Part shown: in pieces, positions 55,501-64,000 of the stretch | Layout: each line of letters starts with the position of its first letter | Numbering within the stretch: position 1 is the first letter of the stretch | Source of the DNA: Cylicocyclus nassatus | Taxonomy: Eukaryota > Nematoda > Chromadorea > Rhabditida > Strongylidae | Length of the DNA stretch: 64,000 nt | Assembly: GCA_958299035.1 (NCBI GenBank) | Contig: CATQJL010000112.1 | Coordinates: 1,720,123 to 1,784,122, forward strand | Direction: 5' to 3' | Made by a program: the position numbers and the translations under genes | Notes under the pieces: model-generated | What the model was told of the DNA's origin: nothing | Seen by the model: the letters and a program-made list of their open reading frames with translations, nothing else | The model's database searches: none

Positions 55501-56120
55501 AAAGGCATTGTCCAGTTCAACTAGAGGGTAGGTTGATTTTGACGCAATGCGAGAGCACGACCCCCGACTAATGCAAGAGTTTAAGTCCGATCGAAAAAGG
55601 TGGATTTTGAAGCGGAAAAATCGCTTCAGAAAAAAAGGGCGCACTAATTCTGCCTTCTTAGCAAGTTTCGACGTTAGCGCATAAATGCAGTGTCCCGGCA
55701 GATTTTGCATTTCCATCTTCTTGCATGTTATAAGCCTTTTCGGCCCGTAGACCCAGGGTATGAGCTTTAAAACGGGTGAAAAGATCTTTTTCGGGAATTT
55801 ACCCAATTTCCAAAAGTCAGTTTGGACGAGAAATTCCATGGAAAGTTGGGAGGCCCTGGCACGAAGACCCTGCTGCCTGTAATTTTTGCTTTGGATAGCA
55901 TGCAAAATGCGAGAGAGCGGTTGTGGGATCCCGTGCCGAACGGCAAGCAGTCGTCCGAGCGCGCCAATTGGGGCAGCGTACGCCCTTTTTTCCGAAGCGG
56001 TAATCTCACTTCAGAATCCACATTTTTCGATCGGACTTGAACTTTTGTATCAGTTAGGTGTCATGCTCCAGCACTGTGCAAAAACCTCACCATCCTTCAG
56101 TTTACCCGGACAATGCTTTT
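55501..56120. mobile_element. piggyBac-like MITE, related to the 45.3-46.4 kb cluster
   Basis: AGGCATTGTCC at the left and GGACAATGCTT at the right, with GTAA and TTAA at the borders. The arms continue inward with GATCGAAAAAGGTGGATTTT mirrored by AATCCACATTTTTCGATCGG, and GAAGCGG mirrored by CCGAAGCGG-type words. About 620 bp, non-coding; open frames on both strands reflect the inverted arms. Confidence 0.75.
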
Positions 56121-57329
56121 AAGTAGATTCCATGGTTATTTCTCCGGTGTACTAAGACGTTAACGACACTTTTTTGGTCTACAATACGCTTCGAGGAAAT
56201 CTCACATTAAACTGAAAGAAAGTTTTTGATGGCAAAAATTAGACAATTTTTGAGCAAACATCAAAAATCATTTGGAATGCTCGGTCAATGAAAAAGAAGA
56301 AAAGTTGCCGAGTACATTTTGAAATGATTTTTTGTCTTGATTCTACTTGATTTGGATAGTTTAGAGACACGCAAACAGACCAACCTAGTAAGGTCGTCAT
56401 TGAGTCTACTTACAATTTCAGTTTACGAGATTTAGGACCTTTCTCTAACTCACAAACTTATTGCAAACAAGACTTTTTAACTACACCTATAACATTTTGA
56501 CAGTGAATGTCGACAAATACGTTTACGTGGCGCAAGTCGATGCATCATTGTAGCTCAAGAAATGGAATTTACAACGTAATTATACTCCACAACAATAATT
56601 GTTGAATTTCAGGCCAAACACGCAGGCGCTTACTTCAAGACGCTTGGTGAGAAAAAACTGATACCGCGCACAATATAGCATCTGTATCTAGGTTTTAGGT
56701 AAAAATGGCTAGCACTACGCTTCCTTTTGGGAGACCAGTACTGAAGAAATCAGCATCAACTCGTCCACGTCGTCGACACGTAATCATGACAGGTTACCGC
56801 AGTTTAGCGCACAAGCCATCTACAATCTTTAGCACTCAACCATACCACCAGTACGAAGAAACTTATATGAGAAACACCAGGAGAAACACGAGTCGGACTC
56901 TTCGAGTCACTCTGTTCAGGAGACCTCGGGCAGTAAACTCAAAATAAGTTCGTTTTCCATCATCAATACAGTACTAGGCAGTTCAGCCTCTGTCTGAGAT
57001 GTCTACAACTTTGTGAAATGAGCAAGCGACTGCACCCCTTCTTACCCATCGTTTTAGATCATGATGAGAATAAAATGCAACTCCATGCCAAAATTACTTT
57101 AAACAATTTTTTTTTGACCTTGATTAAGCGTTTTAAACCTTTTTTCAAGTTTAGAAATATCTAAAAAACAAAGTATGTGGAAAGCAGCTTGTGCACTTTC
57201 TATATTCTAGCTTCCAGAAATTTACAAGGACAGAGTCTTTTTGAAGTTAGCCGTTCAAATTCCGTACTTTTTGTGGTCGCTTCAATTTCGTAAAGCCGCA
57301 GACTGAGTTGTAAAAGTTACAAGGGAACC
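56121..57329. other. Upstream of the phosphatase gene; one basic open frame
   Basis: A plus-strand frame starts at ATG 56705 (MASTTLPFGRPVLKKSASTR, then RPRRRHVIMTGYRS) and runs 80 codons to a stop at 56945-56947. It is Arg/Ser/Thr-rich. Nematode phosphatases often have basic N-terminal tails, so it might be a 5' exon of the gene below, but no donor-acceptor pair was established. The rest is AT-rich. Confidence 0.3.
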
Positions 57330-57773
57330 TACCTAAATTAGTTTGGCCTTTTGGCAAGGGACATATACATTCTGAATCAGCTTCAAACGCTGATTCCAAA
57401 TGTGCCATTCCTAGCTGCCGAGCGCCACTCCGAAGCGAGTTATGGGCTTTTTCCTGCGTAAAATTGGCAAACTCATCAACTTACTGGCTTCCGGCATCAT
57501 AATCTAAGTATCAATACACCTGCGTTAAGCTTCCTTTTAGTGAGAAAAGATTGGATTTGGTTATTTCGATATCTCAGCACCTTTTTCTTGCTAATTTTTA
57601 TCAACAGGCAGCTTCCCATGTTCGGGTAATATGCCAATTTTGTGCAGGAAAAAGCCCATAATTCGGTTGGGAATGGTGCGCGGCAGCTAGGAAAATAGAA
57701 TATTTGAAATTAGCGTTCAAAGCTGACTCAGAACATATTTGTCTCTTGCCGAAAAACTGAGCTAAGTTAGGTA
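57330..57773. repeat. Fold-back element, about 150-bp arms
   Basis: TACCTAAATTAGTTTGGCCT on the left is mirrored by TGAGCTAAGTTAGGTA on the right. The arms share TTCCTAGCTGCCG(A/C)GC and TTATGGGCTTTTTCCTGC in inverse order. The centre is single-copy AT-rich sequence. No coding capacity. Confidence 0.8.
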
Positions 57774-57960
57774 TCTTTCATCATTAGCTTCAGACTGTGA
57801 GCGTCAATTTCAACTCATAAAGTTCTCTTTCAAATTTTCATTGATGTTTCTTTCGCGGAGAACTCTGTTTTCTAATGATATCGTGCAGAAAAGATATTTA
57901 ATAAATGGGGAAGTTGTGCATTTTGACCTCTTACATTCACTATTAAGTCGAGAAAACTAG

Positions 57961-58090
57961 GCAGAAGGCAAAATCCGTGAAGAAACCTGAAGAAGAAGCT
58001 AGCTGGATTCATCAGTTGGATGAGAATGCTACTGTGCGTTTGAATACAATTGACCTAATGAGAAGAATGGAAGCGTTGTATGATAGCACA
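57961..58090 (+). CDS. Possible upstream exon of the phosphatase gene
   Basis: After AAAACTAG the plus frame reads QKAKSVKKPEEEASWIHQLD and ENATVRLNTIDLMRRMEAL before a stop at 58103-58105, the TAG of the acceptor used for the exon at 58106. The composition (basic, then helical) suits the N-terminal region of a nematode phosphatase. The donor is unclear; ACT|GTGCGT at about 58034 keeps phase and would make a 70-nt intron. Confidence 0.4.
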
Positions 58091-58105
58091 AAAATCTTTT
58101 TATAG

Positions 58106-60909
58106 CCAGAGACGGCAGAAGATAACACAGATGTTTTACGTACTGCTTCTAGTGTGGGCACATACGAACACAATATTAGTTTACTGTTGAAAGGATTTGC
58201 GAGCATGGTGAGATTTCGTCTTCCCATCATCAAATCAGCCAACCTCTGAAAAGCGTAGAAAGCACGTGTCAGGGCAAGAGTTAGCAGATCTTGAACTCAT
58301 TCCAAAAAAGTGCACATTTTTACAAGGATAGTGAAATGGAGTGTTTGAATTTAAACCAATGCAGAAAAAAATGCGAACAAGGGTTGAACGCACGGACCAG
58401 CGCGGATCATCTGGAAGCAGGCTGGACTTTGTATTCGGAGCGAAAAAGCTAAGGGGATACCGTTTTGTGGGTCCAAAAAACACAGAAACTAGGTTTTTAG
58501 TCCACATTTCCAATTTTGGGTCAAAAGCGAAGTCGTAAAATTTTGCGAAAGTCAGGGGGACTTCGTTATCAAAAGCCAAGAAGCGGGCTCATGCCGTGCC
58601 GTGGCTGAATATTGAAGGGCATAGAAGAGAATAGGAGTTTTCGCGTTTTTGTTCATCATTTTTTGAATAGCAAAACTGGCAATGGTTTACTCATGCATTC
58701 CAGTGCGGTACTTTAACTGTTGATATGTTGAAATACCAATTCTATACTTTACCGCAACCGGATGCTATGGAATGTGTGGTGTTCGGAGATCCTTCCAATG
58801 CTCATAAAAACAGATATAAAAGTGAGCTCAGACGAGACTCCTTTCTCTCATCACTTACAGTCAGATATGTGCTCACAGATATACCATGTCTGGATGTTTC
58901 GCGGATTCTCTTAGAGTTTTTATTATTTGAAGGAGGTGGAGGTTATATTCATGCAAATCGGGTTACTTATCCATTACTGCGGAACCAGTTCATCTTGACT
59001 CAGGTAGACATGCCCAAATCAAGAGTTGTAAGTTCTCAAATTTCTTATCAGGGACCGCTTCCTCAGACAATACCAGAATTTTGGCGGATGGTATGGCAAG
59101 AGCAAGTCGCAACTATCATTATGTTGTGTAAGAATGTTGAAAATGGGAAACGAAGATGCGCTGAATATTTCCCAAAGTGCGTTATACTTTTATTCCCTAA
59201 ATCAAATATCAACATCCGAAAAGTTTCAGTCAGATCGATTTTCCTGTTTCTTTTGTCAATGGACAGCTCACAGTCATCTTGAGGGTAAGGCACATTATAA
59301 AACTTTGATGAGAAAAAACACTATTCTGCTACTTATTTTAGTCGCGGTATCTCGAGGGTGACATGGTAGTCTCAACGATTGAATTAAAATACTTGAATGA
59401 TAGTAGAACAATAATTCACTACCATTGGGTAGCATGGCCGGACTTTCAGGTACGTCACAGCTGAAGATAATGGAAATACAAAATCAGAATGAAGAATGAG
59501 AAAAAGATAAGTGACAGTGTGACCAGCGAGGAGTAGAGAAAACAAACCACTCACAAAATTCTGTGAGCTAAAAAGGTGCAATCATTCGCCAAAAAAATCG
59601 GTTAGTCTGTCGAGACCAACTTTATATTAGTACTGTATTAAACTTCGCCAAATAATGCAAATTTACGGTGAGAACTTGCTTTTTTTCGCATGACATTCAG
59701 TACGCATTACACAAAGACCAGTCAACGCCGCCATAGAAATCGCTTTCTATCCATATTTTTGATAATTTGATTTTGCATATGCCTTTTTCTTCTGTGAAAT
59801 TAAGCGTAGTGTGCTGAGCATGAACACCATTGAAGATGCTTTTGTGTGGCGGTCCCAGGATTTGTTCAGATGGAGGGGCCACAAAAATTTTCTTCGGATA
59901 AGTGTGTGCGTGGCGTCACCTATGCACTTCAAATTTTTTTGGGTCGCTTCCCAAAATTTCTGCGGGCAGACCCCTTTCAGAATAGGGGGGCGTGTTAAAA
60001 GACTAACATGAATTTGAAAAAAAAATCAAAAATCATTCCAATTATTTACAAGTATGACCAAGTCACTTGCACATTTTTATAACCAGCCTCCCCCTCCCTC
60101 CCTTTTCGTCCGCCACTTCTCATATATTTGCATCAGCGTACCCAGGATTTCGCTCGGGAGGGGGGGACAAAAATTTTTTTTCAATGAAGGTGCGTGGCGT
60201 CAGCGTCAGCCACGCACCCAGAAAAAATTTTTGGTACGCTTCTTTAAATTTTCGCGGGCTCGCAACCCCAAATCGGGAGGCGGGGGATATCATGATACGA
60301 ATTCCGCGAATTTTCATAGATCCACGCAAATGCTTCGTTAATAAAACCATTCCAACCCGTTTAAGGCGGCAAAGAGACTTGTTAATTTTTCTTACTAGGC
60401 ACCAGCCGATAACGCTCGCTCTCTATTCACTATGCTGAGAAGAGTGCGTGGAAGTAAAACGCCAGTAGGTAAGTTGTTAATGCTGTCAATGTGATGGGAA
60501 AATTTGCTTGAAACCATACTTCAAGAAAATTTCTGGGTTCCATATATCACTAACATTCTCTTTTCTTCAGTGGTCCACTGTTCGGCTGGAGTCGGTAGAA
60601 GTGGCACTATGGTAGCGCTTGAGATGTGTTTGATGACCATAGCGAATATTAGGACGATCGACATTCAATCAGTAAGTGGAAAACGGCAAATACTGAAACT
60701 ACCTTCTGAAATACTGTCTTCATTTTATCCTGTTCAAGATTGTGACACACCTTCGACGATGTCGTGCGCTGGCCGTTCAAACATTGGAACAGTACTTGTC
60801 ACTCTACAAATTAGTCCTCCAATTCGGTGAACAGAATGGATGCCTAACAAGTGTGAGTTTCACAGACTCTTGTTTCCTTTCAAAAACACCACTTAAGTGC
60901 CAAATTTAG
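58106..60909 (+). CDS. Classical protein tyrosine phosphatase, nine exons (5' incomplete)
   Basis: Exons (plus): 58106-58207, 58704-58821, 58879-59003, 59052-59176, 59230-59284, 59342-59449, 60399-60468, 60571-60671, 60739-60909; all junctions stay in phase (324 residues). Conserved blocks in order: NAHKNRYK (phosphotyrosine loop), IPCLDVSRI, GYIHANRV, QFILTQ-GPLPQTIPEFWRMV, IIMLCKNVENGKRRCAEYFP, IIHYHWVAWPDF (WPD loop with general acid Asp), VVVHCSAGVGRSGT (P-loop with catalytic Cys and Arg) and ALAVQTLEQY (Q-loop). All catalytic elements are intact, so an active cytoplasmic, non-receptor-type enzyme is likely, of the kind greatly expanded in nematodes. No membrane segment is seen. Introns contain hAT remnants. 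The C-terminal tail after the Q-loop helix is short. Confidence 0.9.
58430..58606. mobile_element. hAT family B remnant in a phosphatase intron
   Basis: GGGGATACCGTTTTGTGGGT, AAAGCGAAGTCGTAAAATTT and GTCAGGGGGACTTCGTTATC follow the interior order of the copy at 3727-4004, and CATGCCGTGCCGTGG is an eroded terminus. The left end is lost. Confidence 0.6.
59845..60117. mobile_element. hAT family A, short copy in a phosphatase intron
   Basis: GTGTGGCGGTCCCAGGATTT to CCCTTTTCGTCCGCCACTT, inverted ends of family A, with TTTGGGTCGCTTCCCAAAAT and AAGTCACTTGCACATTTTTA matching other copies. About 270 bp; no clear 8-bp duplication, so the borders are approximate. Confidence 0.7.
60134..60290. mobile_element. 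hAT family A, second truncated copy
   Basis: CAGCGTACCCAGGATTTCGC, a G run, then GGTGCGTGGCGTCAGCGTCA and a CCACGCACCC hairpin, then AATTTTCGCGGGCTCGCAAC. The right terminus is missing. It lies 17 bp after the previous copy in the same intron. Confidence 0.7.
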
Positions 60910-61215
60910 GAGGACGTTAGCAGCTTCTATCGAGTCTTACAAGCCGCCCAGTTCTGAAACCCTAGTATCGACTTCGCAAAATAATCTATGTTCAAATCAA
61001 AGTGCTACTTAAATTAAGAAATTTTTGTAACAGTTGACTGCTAAGACTACTTACAAATAATGATTATAGTGTTATGCAAAGCAGTCTGTTAATATACTGG
61101 CACTTCTACTCGTCATGAAAAATAAATTATTAATGATGTTTCTAGAAATTTCTGAAGGGAATATGATACACAGCACCTATGCGATTTTGCGTGACTCTTA
61201 ACCAACAGTGATAAA
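60910..61215. other. 3' flank of the phosphatase gene
   Basis: AT-rich; contains AAATAAATT and AATAAT words that could serve polyadenylation. No gene is seen. Confidence 0.35.
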
Positions 61216-62311
61216 CAGGGTTGAGCGTGGGGTCAGGCGCGCCCGACCTGGGGGATCGTATTGAGAGTAAGACTGAGGGGTGGGGGTCGTAATTTGGAAT
61301 CGAATTTATTAAGTTGGGGAGATACTGTGAAGGTGAAGGAGAAATGCGCTAGTCCGGTAGATATCGCACATGAAGGAATGACGGTCATAAACAGCATACT
61401 GATTGTTCCCACAATGGAAGGTTCAGATCTTCTTCTCTTTTACCTTGACATATGAGGTAAACAAGAAGCTTGCTGTGTGAAATGGGTATCATTTCCATAA
61501 TCAGCATGTCAAACTACCTCTATGCACTCTACAAATCATTATCTACTGCAGTTTCTGGTGTTTCTCAACGCTTAAAAAGCGTGATTTTCAAACGTGATCA
61601 GCTTGGTTTCAGAAGTGAGAAAAGTCAGCTTTTGAATACTCACAACAAAATAATACTCTACAAGTCTATGCTACAAATCGGACTTCATATCGCTTTCAAA
61701 CAGTGAAGTAAGAAGTGCTGCCAAAATTCCAACCGGCGCATTTTCACGTTGAGTGCTTCAACTTCTCGGATTAGCACAAGGCCGAAACAAGTCGAATCAA
61801 GCTCAAACACTTACCGTGGAATCTTCGAGGATTGAGCTAGCATATCACATAAAACTTGGATAGAAAAGTTTTGGAAATAAAGTTAATGGGGTCAGGCGCA
61901 ACCCCTCAAAAGGTCAGGCCGCCTGAGCTTTTGAGGGGTTGCGCCTGACCCTCTTAACTTGCCTTCAACATTCAAAAATCGCCCCTTTTTTGATATGAGT
62001 ATTGTGCGCAAAGCCTCTTCTTGCCATATTGAAAATTTGAAGCCAAGCACTCCCCCCTATGAAAATTATAGCTCCGAAAAGAGGACTATACAGATCTAAA
62101 ACTCGCCGTCAAGTTGCGTGTGGTTAATCGCAGAAAGTCGGGCCTACAGACTTTCAAAAAATAGAATCCTGCAGTGAAGGCTGGTCTTCTTCAGATTATA
62201 ACACCCTAAGGACTTGGAGGTGAAGCGGAGGGTCGTTTAGGGGCTTTCACAAGGGGGGGGGGGGAGGGGTCGTTTTTGAAGGATTTGTGCCTGACCTCTT
62301 GCTCAACCCTG
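61216..62311. mobile_element. Fold-back element with CAGGGTTGAGC ends
   Basis: CAGGGTTGAGCGTGGGGTCA with GGCGC at the left is mirrored at the right by GCCTGACCTCTTGCTCAACC plus CTG. In the middle, 61881-61960 is a strong palindrome, GGGTCAGGCGCAACCCCTCA continuing AAAG with its mirror. The element therefore carries the GGTCAGGC motif at both ends and twice at its centre. The CAGGG termini suggest hAT, but the flanking octamers (GTGATAAA, GTTAAACA) match poorly. No coding capacity. Confidence 0.7.
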
Positions 62312-63258
62312 GTTAAACACAACTTTATCGTTCTCTTGGCTTAATCACAAATGGATCCCTTACTGAAACTTCTACACAAGATCTGAAGCGTTTCATTCTC
62401 ATGGTATTCTCACACTGTAAGCGTTGCATTGCTTACCCGAGCTAACCTACGATCTTAGCCCTCGGTATGACGTTATGTAAGGTAAAATAAGTGTTGAACG
62501 CCTGTGAATGGCAAAATGATGACATTAAAAATTTAAAAGTACCCTGTTCTTAGGTTTGCTTGTTTCGGTTGTTTGACGATAAGTAAAAGCTTGTCAAAAA
62601 ATCAATCCTTCTTATTTCAAGGACCAGCGAAACAGAAAAATTTGATATTTATTTCAAAAAATAATTATCCATGAAGAAGTCAAAAGTAATGAGAACTTCG
62701 TAACTCCTCTTAAACCTATTCTCAAATTAGATAGAATGTGAACAGGCAAATGCTCTAACGGTTCCGATACGGCTTTTTTCCTCTTTCCAGCAGTCATAAT
62801 TTCCAACCAAATCACTTCGCAGTTGATGAATTACAGAAATTTTAAACCCAAAGTGTTTGCTGTTAAATTCTATGGTTTTTTCAGACGTGGCAAAAAATTC
62901 TAGATTATGGTAATTTGAAAGGGTAAGCACCTAAATACTTTGCAATCAAGATCTGATAATATACTATTTGCGAAGCTCCCATTTTCGAGAGATTTTGTAG
63001 AGTTTGATGCATTTTTGTTTTGAGGGATTTTTTGAAATTTTAGCGCTTTTGGAAAAATGATTTCAAAAAATGTGAATTTAGATATGGCAGGTAGACATGA
63101 TACCACATGTGATTTTGACACATGCCGCTGCCGTAGTAAATGATACGGATTGGCTTGAATACACAACCCCAAACTTGAGGAAATTCTCATATTTGGAAAA
63201 ACAGAAATTTGAAGATGTAATCAATAATTTTCAGTTTGTCCAAAGTCTATGTGTTCAC
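62312..63258. other. AT-rich spacer, nothing recognised
   Basis: No gene is supported; the minus-strand frames at 62727-62930 and 62900-63190 have no motif. Confidence 0.35.
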
Positions 63259-63520
63259 CAATGGCGGACCGAGGGGGGGGGGCGCCCTCCCTCCCCCCCC
63301 CCGAGAATGGGTCGCGAAATTTTTGAAACTTACCTACATAGGTTATAAGAGTGTGCAATTGACTTGTTTATTTTTGTAAATACTTAGAACAATTTTTAAA
63401 ATTTTTTAAAAATTCGAATTAACCTTGTAAAAAATTTTTTTTCGGGGCGTAACTTCAGCCACGCCCCCTTTTCCTAGATTTTAGGGGTCTTGGGCCCAAA
63501 AAATTTTTAAGAAGCACCCC
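63259..63520. mobile_element. hAT family A, reversed and truncated copy
   Basis: CAATGGCGGACCGAGG, a G/C run, GAATGGGTCGCGAAATTTTT, AGAGTGTGCAATTGACTTGT and CGTAACTTCAGCCACGCCCC follow the reverse order of family A. The far terminus is not recognisable. Confidence 0.7.
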
Positions 63521-63582
63521 GAATATTGGTATCTACCATTGCTGCTTTCATTTTCGCAGAAAATGAGCAATCAATTGAGTTA

Positions 63583-64000
63583 CAGTCGAGTAGATTTCCT
63601 GCTTAATATAGTAGTGTCCCTACAGACGCGACAACGCTAGTGCGTCAACAAATGCCACTGCGAAATTTCGAGCGCCGTTTTCTAGCGTTTTCTTTGCTTA
63701 TTCTTCGCTTTTTCAGGGAACTCGTTGCTGATAAAGCACAGGCAGGTATGTTGAAGAGTAGTTTCTGTTTTTTGAATAGTTATATCGTCGCTAATTTTTA
63801 GATGTCTACATTAAAGCCACGTCGCGTCAGTTTCATGTGTATTGGTCACATGATGCCTCTTTTTTTTCTTGTAAAGCATTTCTGCAAGCTAATAGGCTCT
63901 GCAGCAACTTAGACTTCTCTCTAAAAGGAGGCAATTATTGGAGTATTTCAGTTTAGTAGTTTAGGGATAAAGACGATAAGTCACACATAAAAGTCTGCCA
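63583..64000. mobile_element. mariner-type family M2, left end (runs to or beyond the window edge)
   Basis: TA followed by CAGTCGAGTAGATTTCCTGC and TTAATATAGT matches the M2 copies at 36410 and 45180, then diverges. The matching right end is not within the window, so the element is interrupted, truncated or continues outside. Confidence 0.6.

Noticed and set aside
1..64000. CRISPR array, bacterial operon or integron
   Set aside because: All genes are intron-bearing and nematode-like. Tandem units here are transposon internal repeats without spacers, and no Cas or integrase frame exists.

Overview
The window is eukaryotic and almost certainly nematode DNA. The evidence is short exons joined by introns with strong TTTTCAG-type acceptors and GT(A/G)AG or GTTTG donors, gene families typical of worms, and a very high load of small DNA transposons, APE-type LINEs and a Ty3/gypsy-like LTR element. 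The repeat style recalls strongylid (clade V, hookworm-like) genomes; that is inference, and no species call is made.

Three multi-exon genes were rebuilt by hand with every exon junction in phase: (i) a DUF1399/glycine-rich-domain (GRDP-like) protein on the minus strand, 12 exons, 493 aa, 32792 down to 20492, with a tRNA-Gly(UCC) gene and several transposons in its introns; (ii) an AP-2 family transcription factor on the minus strand, 11 exons, 384 aa, 40670 down to 38663; (iii) a classical protein tyrosine phosphatase on the plus strand, nine exons from 58106 to 60909, with the 5' end unresolved. A two-exon gene on the plus strand (6409-8140) is predicted to encode a 53-residue secreted histidine-rich peptide. 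Partial genes are a CUB-domain first exon (4503-4732, minus), a five-exon unidentified gene (10119-11662, minus), a Gly/Cys repeat exon (8963-9114, minus) and several low-confidence small exons.

Most of the remaining DNA is transposon-derived, often nested. 0-8 kb: mariner-like palindromes and a hAT element inside a hAT element. 9-13 kb: elements with Helitron-like ends. 13.0-20.0 kb: an LTR element with near-identical LTRs but an almost gene-less interior. 20.5-32.8 kb: the GRDP-like gene. 34-38 kb: palindromes, including a Harbinger-type element inside a mariner-type palindrome. 38.7-41.5 kb: AP-2. 42-47.5 kb: a dense cluster of fold-back elements, including three consecutive piggyBac-like MITEs sharing TTAA junctions. 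48.2-49.3 kb: another Helitron-like foldback. 50.5-55.4 kb: a younger LINE inserted into an older LINE with a perfect 19-bp target duplication. 55.5-64 kb: the phosphatase gene among more MITEs.

The genes do not form an obvious pathway or operon; they are independent loci whose introns have served as transposon landing sites. All gene models come from reading splice signals and phase by eye; no database search was possible.
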